The translations under genes and the position numbers were made by a program. This document shows, piece by piece, positions 37,538 to 46,750 of a stretch of 54,078 bases of DNA. Source of the stretch: an uncultured Oceanospirillaceae bacterium (lineage in GTDB: Bacteria > Pseudomonadota > Gammaproteobacteria > Pseudomonadales > Balneatricaceae); contig CAKZOD010000092.1 in assembly GCA_937136055.1 (NCBI GenBank), positions 1 through 54,078 of the forward strand, given 5' to 3'. Numbering within the stretch: position 1 is the stretch's first letter; the number at the start of each line of letters is the position of its first letter. Below the pieces are notes generated by a model. The model was not told where the DNA came from and did not search any database. It worked only from the letters and a program-made list of their open reading frames with translations.

Positions 37538-38368
37538 TTAACGCTTGCGGGCATATATTTCAAAGGGTGCTATTATATTTTCAGTTAATCCAGAGACCAT
37601 ATTTGCTATTTTTGTTGCTGCATTTTGCTGCATAAGAATATGCAGACCTAGCGGTTTGGGTTGGTTATTCTGTGCCATTTTATTATAGAAACCTTTCGCA
37701 AAATCTTGCCGATTATTGACAATCTCTACCTCAAGTCCTGCTTTATCTAGCGCTTGTTGATAAACATCAATAGTGGCGAGGTGACTCCCGGCGTTATCTG
37801 TCGTCCAAGGTACAGGGTAGCTCAACTCCCCTTGCCCGACGCGTAAAATATCGTAGATTGCAATAGTGCCTTTTGGTTTTAAAATTCGCGCTGCTTCTTT
37901 AAACAACTGCGCTTTATCTTCAATATTCATCCCTAAATGCATCATGTAAGCACAGTCAAACTGATCAGACTCAACCCCTAGAGATAACACACTGCCTTGC
38001 AAAAATTTAACCTGATTACTCAAGCCTACCCAACCAGTTAAAACACGTGCGGCTTGAACATAGCTATCTGTTAAATCAACCCCTGTGACATAACAGCCGT
38101 AAGACTGAGCACAAAAGCGCGCGCTGCCCCCAATCCCACATCCTAAATCTATCACTTTGGTATTAGCGGTTAGTTCAAGCGCTTTAAAAAAATGCTCAGT
38201 TGCGACAGGGCCGCCCATATGAAACTCGTCGACACTAGCGAGATCACGGGTACTCACCGTCTCTTTTGACTTACCTTGCAACTTTAATGCATCAGCTATT
38301 GCACGAACAAGATCAGGATGTTGGTAATGCTGAGAGATTGATTTATCTGAATTCACAGGGTTCTCCAT
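37538..38368 (-). CDS. Class I SAM-dependent methyltransferase
   Basis: 276 residues. Motif I VIDLGCGIGGSARFCA (near 72-87), motif II-like GVDLT and the post-I region place it in the Methyltransf_11/25 group. Relatives include sarcosine/dimethylglycine and phosphoethanolamine N-methyltransferases, recognised by the IGGSARF-type motif. The substrate cannot be assigned; a role in methylated-amine osmolyte metabolism is only suggested by the neighbourhood. Ribosome-binding site weak. Confidence 0.8.
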   Translation of the reverse strand: MENPVNSDKSISQHYQHPDLVRAIADALKLQGKSKETVSTRDLASVDEFHMGGPVATEHFFKALELTANTKVIDLGCGIGGSARFCAQSYGCYVTGVDLTDSYVQAARVLTGWVGLSNQVKFLQGSVLSLGVESDQFDCAYMMHLGMNIEDKAQLFKEAARILKPKGTIAIYDILRVGQGELSYPVPWTTDNAGSHLATIDVYQQALDKAGLEVEIVNNRQDFAKGFYNKMAQNNQPKPLGLHILMQQNAATKIANMVSGLTENIIAPFEIYARKR

Positions 38369-38397
38369 GGGTACTCATCCCTTTTAAAAAGCCGGCA

Positions 38398-39012
38398 TTA
38401 TAAAGTTAAAACCTTCACACCAGCACCGCCAAAAGCAATAGCGAAAACGGTTTCAAATACGCGCTGTAACTTAATATAACCACGGCGAACCTTTTCAATC
38501 GAAAACAACAATGCATAACTTTGAAAAACGATAAAACCTTGAAGCACAATCATCGCATTTAGCGTCAATAACGCACTAAGTTCGGTTTCAGCAGGTACGG
38601 CAACAACATACAGAGATCCAAAAAACAAAATGGCTTTTGGGTTAGTCAAATGTATTAATAATCCACGAAAATAAGCATTAGTCAGCGATATTTCACTGAT
38701 TTCTTTGTATTCACTTTTCTTTTTTGTCATTGCCGAGCGTGCTGATTTGTAGGCCAAAAATAGTAAGTAAGCAGCGCCCAGGTATCGAACTATTTCAAAA
38801 AACCACACATGAGTTTGCATAATAGCGCTTAAACCTAACGCTGCTGCAAAGGACCAAATCAAAGATCCCGTGGTAATACCTAACGCCAACATTGCGCCTT
38901 TTAAGCGACCTTGGCTCATTGAGGTTCCTGCTATTGCTAAAGTAGCAGGGCCTGGACTTGCTACTGCAAAAAAAGCGGTTACTAAAATCAATAAGTAGTT
39001 AATTTCCTGCAT
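38398..39012 (-). CDS. LysE/RhtB-family amino-acid exporter
   Basis: About 204 residues from the internal ATG at 39012, which fits the usual LysE start just before the first helix; an upstream ATG at 39045 adds 11 polar residues, and neither start has a strong ribosome-binding site. Family signature FAVASPGPATLAIAG (about 15-29), six hydrophobic segments and HLTNPKAILFFGS near 120. It exports an amino acid or derivative. It lies 29 bp upstream of the methyltransferase gene on the same strand and is probably co-transcribed with it. Confidence 0.83.
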   Translation of the reverse strand: MQEINYLLILVTAFFAVASPGPATLAIAGTSMSQGRLKGAMLALGITTGSLIWSFAAALGLSAIMQTHVWFFEIVRYLGAAYLLFLAYKSARSAMTKKKSEYKEISEISLTNAYFRGLLIHLTNPKAILFFGSLYVVAVPAETELSALLTLNAMIVLQGFIVFQSYALLFSIEKVRRGYIKLQRVFETVFAIAFGGAGVKVLTL

Positions 39013-39108
39013 TTTTACCACGCTATAAAGTTTTGGAGAGCTCATTCGATAATACTAGGAAACTAACTTAGATCAACAAGTTAGAAAAGAGATATTTTTC
39101 ATCAACTG

Positions 39109-40200
39109 CTAATCAATGGGATTCCAATCAAACTGCGCTTTAACAATACCATGATCGGATGCCCCTTCACGCTTACGATACTCTCTGTTTAAATGATCGT
39201 TATATATTTGAAGATCACTAAAGGACCACAACCTAAAATCCGAATGATCATAAAACTCCTGTGAGACAAAAATATGATCTAAACTTTCGCGCTTATCTTG
39301 ATAAATATGCGTGTAATAAACTGATTTTAACGAGCGATACTGCTGTAGCCTCTGTGCAGAATACAAACCTTTATCTGAAATATGACCTCTGCGGCTTTTT
39401 TCACTCACACGATAAGCAGGCTGCCCCGTTATGATGTCATTAGTAATGGAAGACGCATCGTCATTAAGATCACCTATAACTACAACAGGAGAGGCTTTTG
39501 TTGTATCTTCACTCTCAAGCTTTTTCTCAACAATTGCCCGTAATGCGGCCGCCTCCATTACTCTGCGAATATGTGACAGAGCGGTTTTCACTATACTTGA
39601 GTAATGCTGTAATACCTTAGCCCTTGGCCTTGCAAAACTCAGTGAGGCTGGCCGTTTAGATTTTAAGTGCGCAACATAAATATCAATGATAGGTGTTTTT
39701 GGTCTTATTGCATCTAGGCTTATTTGTACATGCAACACAGGGCGCGAAAAACTGCCTAATGTGAGTGTAATTTCCTCATCTAAATGATGACGTTCACGCA
39801 GCTTAGCGAACTCAAAATGCTCTGGGAAAGACTCTATCCACTGCCAGTTATCTAGCACTTGTGATGCTCCACTCGTAGATTTTTTAACCGCCATGGCAAC
39901 TTGCGGGCGCCCCCTAGCCGGCGCATCACGGGCAATAATATCGTATTTATGAAGCAGATCAGCTTGTTCGAAAACGTCGATCAATGACGCCCTTGACCAA
40001 AGCTCTTGAAATGCGATAACTGTCGCATCTAGCTCTTTGATTTGTTTGGCAGTCCACTGTATTTTCTGATGGTAAAGCGCCCTGCCATGATCATCATTTG
40101 CAAACAGCGCTTTGTTTGAATAGGTCCTTTTTCCAGGTTGCTGTAAGTTCAGTAAATTGAAAGTGGCAAAGCTGATATCGCGTTTATTCACTCGTGCCAC
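39109..40200 (-). CDS. Endonuclease/exonuclease/phosphatase-fold protein
   Basis: 363 residues. EEP-fold motifs: ATFNLLNL near the N-terminus, a catalytic glutamate in AFQELWS (near 64), VVIGDLNDD (near 240), SLDHIFVS (near 318) and the terminal SDHGIV. These are the metal-binding and catalytic residues of the DNase I/phosphatase fold. No signal peptide. Nuclease versus phosphodiesterase cannot be decided. 37 bp separate it from the dihaem cytochrome gene upstream on the same strand. Confidence 0.83.
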   Translation of the reverse strand: MARVNKRDISFATFNLLNLQQPGKRTYSNKALFANDDHGRALYHQKIQWTAKQIKELDATVIAFQELWSRASLIDVFEQADLLHKYDIIARDAPARGRPQVAMAVKKSTSGASQVLDNWQWIESFPEHFEFAKLRERHHLDEEITLTLGSFSRPVLHVQISLDAIRPKTPIIDIYVAHLKSKRPASLSFARPRAKVLQHYSSIVKTALSHIRRVMEAAALRAIVEKKLESEDTTKASPVVVIGDLNDDASSITNDIITGQPAYRVSEKSRRGHISDKGLYSAQRLQQYRSLKSVYYTHIYQDKRESLDHIFVSQEFYDHSDFRLWSFSDLQIYNDHLNREYRKREGASDHGIVKAQFDWNPID

Positions 40201-40237
40201 GGTTCTCTCCTTTTGTGTTTAAACCACTTTTTATTCA

Positions 40238-42076
40238 TTAAAGCGTTTTTAAATACTCTATCAATTGCCTCTTTTTGTGAGCGGACAACACTGTGCCATA
40301 GTTATGACCTCTATTTGAGTTGCCTTGCTGTATTTCCCCTGTCTTTGTTAATACCGTCAGTTTTGAGCGTCCTTTATCAGTGATAAAGCCAACATTAAAA
40401 GGATCAAATTGCCTGCTTCCCACCCAAAATTGCGTTAACCTTTGAGAGTCCGGTGTCAGTAACTGCCAGAGATTAGCCACTGAACCATTATGTAAATATG
40501 GAGCCGTTGCCCAAATACCATTTAAAGGCCTCGCTTTATAACAAAGCACCCTAACGCTTTCACAACCGGTGGTTGATAAATCTTGAGAGGATGTATTATT
40601 TGTTATTTTAGCGCGGGACGCCAAAAAGGCTTTCAAACGTTTCATTAACGCAATATCACTTGCAATTGATTTATCATTTGGCGCTTGCGAAGCTTTCAAT
40701 GAGGGAATCAAATTTCCTAAAATCACCCCGAGCACACCATTAACTGCAATCTTAATGGCAGGTGCTTTACTCTCAAACACCTCCCCTGCAATGACTCTCT
40801 CCTTTGTGCCTTCTAATATGCCAGTTTGAGCTACATGCAAAACAGCATTACGCGCCATGCTCGGATCGGTTCCTACTTCTGCTATAGGAATCATTGTAGC
40901 AAGGTAATTCTCTTGATCCTGATCACGGGAAATTACTTGATGACAGCCTTCACACTGATCTTGGTAAATCAGCGCTCCTGCTGTTGCCGCTTGCTGATCG
41001 ATAGCGGGTAAGTAGCGACTATCCCAAATCGGTGAGCGCAGTGCTTTAACCCATTTCTCAAGCTGACCTAAGCCTTTTAAATCAACACTACTGCTATAGT
41101 TGATTTTGGCATTGTTTGATGAGCCTTTACTGATTTTTAAACCACCAAATACACCTATTACCTCACCGACATTGCGAGATAATGGCCCTATAAGACTTCT
41201 ATTGTTAGCAGAACCATTCCACTGCACAACGTTAGATTGATGTGTTCCCCACAAAAATGGATAAGACACAGGAGCATTAAGAGCACTCGCATTATTAGGA
41301 TTATGCAGTGCTAAAGCACTGGCAGCATTTTGAATATTACCAAAGGCATCTAAGCGGCCAAAGCCTGCAAAATCTTTAGGATAAGATGCAGGTAGTGCAT
41401 TTACCTGTAAACGCAGCTCAGCATTTTTTGTCGTATTTGCCAGCTGCTCGAATAATTGCTGTGAATTTTGAGCGTCGTAATCTGCTTTTAAAACCCGCTG
41501 AGCAAAACGCTTATACTTTTCTGGCTTCTTAAGAGTTTGTTGCAAGGATTCAACTAGCTGACGATAAAAAAGCTCAAAATTAGCCAGAGTCGGCGCGCCT
41601 TCAATTAAAATATGCTCTCCTTGGTAGTCAATTTGATTGGTATGGCACGCCGCACAGGTTAATCCCACCCAAGATGTTTTCGTTTTGTTATCCTGATCTA
41701 AAGCAAAGCCAATAGGCAAAGCAGCTGGATTATACGAAGAAGCAGCAGCGGGTAAATAACCTAAACTATCCATATGCTCAGCACTCAAAAAAAGCTTTTG
41801 ACTTTGAGCTAACTCTAATGCGCTAAACCATGAAAGAGGAAGTATTCGTGAGCCCTGACTTGTAAACCAGAACAATTGACGCGTGTCGTTATCCCAACCT
41901 TGCGCTAACATAACGCGTTTTATTTGAACATTTTGGGCGTACTCGCTATCACTTTGTAAGTATTGTTTGTGTGAGCTACAGCCATGCAAAAGTAATCCTG
42001 CGGTAAATAAAGCGAAGAATCTGAGAAAAAGGTGCCCGCTAATGTTAAGTCTTTTGAGTTTAAAAAGTCTCATCAA
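40238..42076 (-). CDS. RoxA-like dihaem cytochrome c lipoprotein
   Basis: 612 residues. A lipoprotein signal (LLLHGC, Cys near 33) should anchor it to a membrane. Two haem-c sites: CAACH (near 139) and CEGCH (near 378). The C-terminal segment RPLNGIWATAPYLHNGSVANLW is the hallmark of the dihaem peroxidase/RoxA (rubber oxygenase) family. RoxA cleaves polyisoprene and relatives reduce peroxide; which applies here is unknown. Length (RoxA about 680) and the spacing of the two haem sites fit the RoxA-like group better than CcpA-type peroxidases (about 330). Confidence 0.8.
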   Translation of the reverse strand: MMRLFKLKRLNISGHLFLRFFALFTAGLLLHGCSSHKQYLQSDSEYAQNVQIKRVMLAQGWDNDTRQLFWFTSQGSRILPLSWFSALELAQSQKLFLSAEHMDSLGYLPAAASSYNPAALPIGFALDQDNKTKTSWVGLTCAACHTNQIDYQGEHILIEGAPTLANFELFYRQLVESLQQTLKKPEKYKRFAQRVLKADYDAQNSQQLFEQLANTTKNAELRLQVNALPASYPKDFAGFGRLDAFGNIQNAASALALHNPNNASALNAPVSYPFLWGTHQSNVVQWNGSANNRSLIGPLSRNVGEVIGVFGGLKISKGSSNNAKINYSSSVDLKGLGQLEKWVKALRSPIWDSRYLPAIDQQAATAGALIYQDQCEGCHQVISRDQDQENYLATMIPIAEVGTDPSMARNAVLHVAQTGILEGTKERVIAGEVFESKAPAIKIAVNGVLGVILGNLIPSLKASQAPNDKSIASDIALMKRLKAFLASRAKITNNTSSQDLSTTGCESVRVLCYKARPLNGIWATAPYLHNGSVANLWQLLTPDSQRLTQFWVGSRQFDPFNVGFITDKGRSKLTVLTKTGEIQQGNSNRGHNYGTVLSAHKKRQLIEYLKTL

Positions 42077-42312
42077 TCAATCCCCCTTTTTACACACTTT
42101 GTTTCGCTCAATTTTTGCTTTGCTCAACCTTAAAGCTGCATCATCAAAGAAATTTCTATCAGTTTCGCTCTTTTCGCTGACTTTATAATGTAACTTTGTA
42201 ATGAAAAAATGACATACATAGGCGTTATTACGCCACTATTACACCGCTATGATGCACAGGGTGTGGGTGCTATACTGCGCGCTTTTTTAATCAATCGATT
42301 ACCTGAGCACTT

Positions 42313-43587
42313 ATGACAAATTCAGCGCCCGCTTCATTTTCATCCCTTCAATTATGCGATCCTATTTTAAAAGCCATCACAGCGTTAGGTTATAAAACAC
42401 CTACGCCCATCCAGCAAAAAGCGATTCCTGTCATTCTTTCAGGAAAAGATATCATCGCAACCGCGCAAACAGGCACAGGTAAAACTGCTTCATTTGTATT
42501 GCCTATACTAGAAATGTTTAATCAAGGGCGTAAGCTTCGCGGTAAACGCATTCGAGCACTCATTATTACGCCGACCAGAGAGCTAGCGGTACAAATTGAA
42601 ACTCAAGTCGCTGCGCTTTGTCAGTATTTACAGCCAGGCTTAGATAACAATTCTGATTCATCCATAAAATTGACCTCACCCTTAACATCATTGGCTGTTT
42701 ATGGTGGTGTTGATACGCAAGCTCAAAAAGAGCGGCTGATTGAAGGAGTCGATATTTTAGTCGCCACACCTGGCAGGCTTTTAGACCTTACACATCAACG
42801 CGCCTTACATTTTGATGAGCTAGAAGTATTAGTTATCGACGAAGCGGATCGAATGGTCGATATGGGTTTTATCGATGATGTTGACAAAATCGTTGAGCGT
42901 TTGCCGAAAAACCGCCAAAACTTGTTATTTTCAGCAACAATGAATGATTATGTTTATTCATTAGCTAATCGTTTTAGCGACGCTAAAGGCGCAGAAGATG
43001 CGACTGAAATAACGGTTAAAGCAAATACAAAGCAAGCGCCATCAATTAAGCAATGGTTGATCACCGTCGATAAAGATACTAAATCTGCTCTACTTAGCCA
43101 TCTCATTAAAGCGCAAAATTGGGATCAAGCACTGATCTTTATCGAGAAGAAGCACGGTGCAGCAAAGCTTGCCAGTCAATTAGAAAAGCGCGGCATTAAA
43201 GCTGAAGCTTTTCACGGTGATCGCAGCCAAGCAATGCGTGAAAAAATCTTAGCTGATTTTAAATCGGGGGAATTGAAGTATCTAGTTGCCACAGGCGTTG
43301 CAGCACGCGGTATTGATATTGGCCAATTGAGCCGAGTGGTTAACTATGACCTCCCCTTCAAGCCAGAGGAATACATTCATCGTATTGGCCGAACGGGGCG
43401 TGCTGGCAACACAGGTGAAGCGATCTCTTTTGTCGCAATGGGTGATTTTAAGAACCTATGCGCCATTGAAAGCCGTTTAAACCATATTATTGAAAGGAAA
43501 GAAATTGCTGAGTTTCCTGTTCGAAAAACAGTGCCTATTTCTATTTTAAATTATGTGCCGAAAAACAAAGCGAAAAGGCCAAATTAG
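42313..43587 (+). CDS. rhlE: DEAD-box ATP-dependent RNA helicase, RhlE type
   Basis: 424 residues. Q motif (PTPIQQKAIP, 30-39), Walker A AQTGTGKT (51-58), PTREL, ATPGR, DEAD (176-179), SAT, ARGIDI and HRIGRTGR are all present. A short basic C-terminal tail replaces the long extension of some RhlE proteins. It unwinds RNA in ribosome assembly or mRNA decay. Single gene with its own terminator. Confidence 0.9.
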   Translation: MTNSAPASFSSLQLCDPILKAITALGYKTPTPIQQKAIPVILSGKDIIATAQTGTGKTASFVLPILEMFNQGRKLRGKRIRALIITPTRELAVQIETQVAALCQYLQPGLDNNSDSSIKLTSPLTSLAVYGGVDTQAQKERLIEGVDILVATPGRLLDLTHQRALHFDELEVLVIDEADRMVDMGFIDDVDKIVERLPKNRQNLLFSATMNDYVYSLANRFSDAKGAEDATEITVKANTKQAPSIKQWLITVDKDTKSALLSHLIKAQNWDQALIFIEKKHGAAKLASQLEKRGIKAEAFHGDRSQAMREKILADFKSGELKYLVATGVAARGIDIGQLSRVVNYDLPFKPEEYIHRIGRTGRAGNTGEAISFVAMGDFKNLCAIESRLNHIIERKEIAEFPVRKTVPISILNYVPKNKAKRPN

Positions 43588-43644
43588 TCAGCAAGGCTCT
43601 CGCTCAGATTTATATTGAAGTCACGGATTCAGGTAATAGCAATT

Positions 43645-43684
43645 GCCCTTCAATCGCTTCATCAAACCATTGAAGGGCTTTTAA
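43645..43684 (+). terminator. Rho-independent terminator after rhlE
   Basis: GCCCTTCAAT (43645-43654) and ATTGAAGGGC (43669-43678) pair perfectly over 10 bp, loop 14 nt, then TTTTAAC and more T. It lies 58 bp after the rhlE stop and just beyond the stop of the convergent permease gene. Confidence 0.85.
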
Positions 43685-43697
43685 CATTTTTAAAATC

Positions 43698-45407
43698 CTA
43701 CCTTTTACTATTACGCCAAGCTTGCGTTCTGTTCAATAACTGCCAGCTTAGCAGCCAATGCAATACCTTCACACCTAGCGCTGTACCCATCAATAAAACA
43801 GCCATAGCAGCAGCGGGTGCAGTATCACCCGCCTCATCCATGTTCATGATAGCGACAGAGGCCAAGCTTGTATCTGATGAATATAAGAACACGACCGCTG
43901 ATACTGTCGTTAATGCATTTATAAATAGATACATTGAGATATCAAGAATCGATGGTAAGCAAAGTGGCAAAGTGACACGTCTGAAAGTTGTATAAAAGGG
44001 CACTTTTAGAGATGCAGAGACTGACTCAAATTCACTATCAATCTGTTTTAAGCTGGTAATGGCAGTTAAATGACAAACCGTATAAAAGTGAACCACTGTA
44101 TTAATAACCAAAATTCCCATCGTTGCATATAAGAAATTTAAAGGGTTACTAGGAGAGTTAAAAAAGAAAATATAAGCTAACCCTAGCACTAAGCCTGGTA
44201 CTGCCATTGGTAGCATGGCTAAAAAATGGAGCAACTGCCTTAGCACACTAAAAGTGCTTATCTTTTCGTTCAAATAAGCAAATGTAAAGATCAATAGCGT
44301 TCCTATTACAGCAACCCAAGATGCCATTTGTAGAGAGTTACTATAAGAGGCCCAACCTCCTCCATCCATCATATCAAACTGATAGTTATTCAAGGATAGA
44401 TTTAAGTTGTAAGGCCAAAAAGTGACTAAAGAAGCATAAATAGCCATGCCTATTACGAGCAATAAAAAGCCACAAATCAAGCTGCAAAACACTAGTAATA
44501 AACGATCTCGCAGTTTATTAACTTGAGGGGTATAAACCGCAGCTCTTGCACTTAACTGTGAAGCTTGTTTGCGCTGTACTCGCCTCTCTACCCAAAAAGA
44601 GATAATAGCAGGTAGCAGTAACACTACGCTAACAACAGCTCCCATCTGAAAATTTTGCTGACCAATCACTTGCTTATAAATATCTGTTGCTAAAACGTTA
44701 TATTGCCCACCTATTATTTTTGCGACCCCAAAGTCAGTAATCGCCAATGTGAAACACACAAACAATGTATTCACTAACCCATAGCGTACACCTGGCAAGG
44801 TGATAGTTAAAAACACGCGCCATGGAGGTGTTTTCAGTGCACTAGCCGCTTCGTAAAGACGCCCGTCACTATTCGCAAAAGCCGTTGTTAATATCATTAA
44901 TGCATGGGGAAATAGCCAAAAGCTTAACCCAATAACAATGCCGATAGGTCCATATATAGTTTCGCCAAGCAATACTCCTTTGAAGATACCTTGATTGCCA
45001 AAGAGATAAATAAGGCTTAGTGCAGGTAGTAAAGAAGGCGCGAAAAGTGGCAGGCTGGCAATCAACTTAATTACTTTTTTACCTGGCATACAACTACGTG
45101 CTAACGCATATGCAACAATAAAAGCACTGCTAACCACAATCACCGTGGTGATAATAGCCACTGTAAAAGAGTTATAAATAGAGTGAAAAAGTGCAGGATT
45201 ACTAAAATACTCAGTAAAATTTGCCAGTGCGACAAACTCCCCATCACCATTTTGTAAACTTTTAAATAACATGGTAGAGAGCGGCATTAATAACGCCACT
45301 ATTAAGAAAACAACCGCGACAATTAACAGTGCGCGCTGCAAGCCTAATTCAAAACCCATTTTTGACGATGTTTTTGCATCCATGTTTTTAGAATATGTAG
45401 TATTCAC
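43698..45407 (-). CDS. ABC transporter permease, 2-aminoethylphosphonate/iron type (two fused halves)
   Basis: 569 residues with about 12 membrane helices in two BPD_transp_1 halves. Each half has an EAA loop (EAASALKTPPWRVFLTITLP near 188, and FESVSASLKVPFYTTFRRVTLP near 463). This double-permease layout is that of FbpB/AfuB and of the putative 2-aminoethylphosphonate (AEP) transporters (PhnU2/AepV group). The start overlaps the ATPase stop by 4 bp. The PhoB boxes before the binding-protein gene favour a phosphonate over iron. Confidence 0.83.
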   Translation of the reverse strand: MNTTYSKNMDAKTSSKMGFELGLQRALLIVAVVFLIVALLMPLSTMLFKSLQNGDGEFVALANFTEYFSNPALFHSIYNSFTVAIITTVIVVSSAFIVAYALARSCMPGKKVIKLIASLPLFAPSLLPALSLIYLFGNQGIFKGVLLGETIYGPIGIVIGLSFWLFPHALMILTTAFANSDGRLYEAASALKTPPWRVFLTITLPGVRYGLVNTLFVCFTLAITDFGVAKIIGGQYNVLATDIYKQVIGQQNFQMGAVVSVVLLLPAIISFWVERRVQRKQASQLSARAAVYTPQVNKLRDRLLLVFCSLICGFLLLVIGMAIYASLVTFWPYNLNLSLNNYQFDMMDGGGWASYSNSLQMASWVAVIGTLLIFTFAYLNEKISTFSVLRQLLHFLAMLPMAVPGLVLGLAYIFFFNSPSNPLNFLYATMGILVINTVVHFYTVCHLTAITSLKQIDSEFESVSASLKVPFYTTFRRVTLPLCLPSILDISMYLFINALTTVSAVVFLYSSDTSLASVAIMNMDEAGDTAPAAAMAVLLMGTALGVKVLHWLLSWQLLNRTQAWRNSKR

Positions 45408-46558
45408 GCTGCGACCTCTGCTTGAGTCTCAGGGTAAAAATGTAGGTTTTTTCGCGCTATTTGTAGATTAACCAGCGCATCTTTCTGCTCAGTTAATGTT
45501 TTATTTACGATCAATGAATGCTGGGAGCTTATGTCTAGTTCAATGCTAATATCTTCGCCGGATTTATCACTTAGTACTAACAATAACTGCAAACGACAAA
45601 AAGCCCCCATAAAAGTCACTTCTTTAATTTTTGCCATTAAAGTGATGTTATCCATCGCTTCTTGCTGCTGTACAACTGAATCATCGTCATGATCCATAAT
45701 CTTTACTGCTTCGGGCCTAAAGCCTATTAAGCCACTTGTGATACTGGCATCAACAGCGTTATTAAGCTTTATAGGCGCATCGCCGATTAACACATGCTGT
45801 TGATCTTGCACGCGCACATTAATCAAATTCATACTACCAATAAAACCTGCAACAAATGCATTGATTGGATGGTTGTAAATTTCTTGCGGTGTCCCTATTT
45901 GCTCTACTTTGCCTTTGTTCATCACCACGATTCGATCAGCCATGGTCAGCGCTTCTTCCTGATCATGCGTCACCATTATGGTTGTAATACCTAAGTTGCG
46001 TTGTAAGTGACAAATTTCTTGGCGCAAATGATGACGTACTTGTGCATCTAGGGCGGATAGTGGCTCATCAAGCAGCAATAACCCAGGTTTCATGGCTAGT
46101 GCCCTTGCTAGTGCAACACGCTGCTGTTGCCCTCCTGAAAGTTGGTTCGGGTACTTGCTCTCTATACCTGGCATATCAACCTGTAACAGTAATTCTTTGA
46201 CTCTGGCATTACGTTGTTGTGCTGATAACTTATTGTTAACAAGGCCGTAACTAATATTATCAGCGACATTTAAATTTGGAAATAATGCATAAGATTGAAA
46301 AACGATACCAAAATCTCGTTGCTGTGCTGGGGCATTAGTTATATCGACGGATAACTGCTCGATACGCCCTTTATTAGAGCTTTCAAGCCCTGCGATTGTG
46401 CGCAATAAAGTTGTTTTTCCACATCCTGACGGCCCTAAAAAACAGACAAACTCACCCTCTTCTACTGATAGTGAGATGTTTTGTAAGGCAATAAAATTAT
46501 CAAAACGTTTTTCAAGTTGGGAAATGGTTAAATAGGCAGACTGCATACTGCTCTCCAT
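45404..46558 (-). CDS. ABC transporter ATP-binding protein, AEP/iron type
   Basis: 384 residues. Walker A GPSGCGKTT (near 43), signature LSGGQQQRVALARAL (near 139) and Walker B LLLLDEPLSALDA are intact, followed by a C-terminal TOBE-like regulatory domain (about 245-375) as in FbpC/PotA-type ATPases. It energises the downstream permease, with which it overlaps by 4 bp. It is separated from the binding-protein gene by a long hairpin and an intrinsic terminator, so expression depends on read-through or on an unseen internal promoter. Confidence 0.85.
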   Translation of the reverse strand: MESSMQSAYLTISQLEKRFDNFIALQNISLSVEEGEFVCFLGPSGCGKTTLLRTIAGLESSNKGRIEQLSVDITNAPAQQRDFGIVFQSYALFPNLNVADNISYGLVNNKLSAQQRNARVKELLLQVDMPGIESKYPNQLSGGQQQRVALARALAMKPGLLLLDEPLSALDAQVRHHLRQEICHLQRNLGITTIMVTHDQEEALTMADRIVVMNKGKVEQIGTPQEIYNHPINAFVAGFIGSMNLINVRVQDQQHVLIGDAPIKLNNAVDASITSGLIGFRPEAVKIMDHDDDSVVQQQEAMDNITLMAKIKEVTFMGAFCRLQLLLVLSDKSGEDISIELDISSQHSLIVNKTLTEQKDALVNLQIARKNLHFYPETQAEVAA

Positions 46559-46596
46559 AGCTAAAGATAGGATTAAGAGCGATATACTCTTTAAAT

Positions 46597-46625
46597 AAAA
46601 AAAACGGTACTTGTAAAAAGTACCG
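46597..46625 (-). terminator. Rho-independent terminator between binding-protein and ATPase genes
   Basis: Minus strand: CGGTACTT, loop TTTAC, AAGTACCG, then eight T. Perfect 8-bp stem. It should end most binding-protein transcripts before the ATPase gene. Confidence 0.88.
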
Positions 46626-46642
46626 CATAAAAGTGCTTAATG

Positions 46643-46734
46643 AGCCTGCACCTTGGGAACATACGATTAAGTCCCAAACACCTTTTATGTCTTTGGGTAC
46701 TTGATCGCATGTTCCCTAGTTATAGATGCAGGCT
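46643..46734 (-). other. 92-nt near-perfect hairpin after the binding-protein gene
   Basis: Paired segments from outside in: AGCCTGCA (46643-46650) with TGCAGGCT (46727-46734); GGGAACAT with ATGTTCCC; CGATTAAGT with ACTTGATCG (one G-T wobble); CCCAAA with TTTGGG. The 13-nt loop is at 46679-46691. It begins 17 bp after the binding-protein stop. Probably a 3'-end stabiliser of the binding-protein mRNA, working with the terminator behind it. Confidence 0.8.
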
Positions 46735-46750
46735 TTGGGTGAATTACTGG

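Noticed and set aside
43615..43995. 126-codon plus-strand ORF
   Set aside because: It lies opposite the ABC permease gene and across the rhlE terminator; no ribosome-binding site or family pattern.
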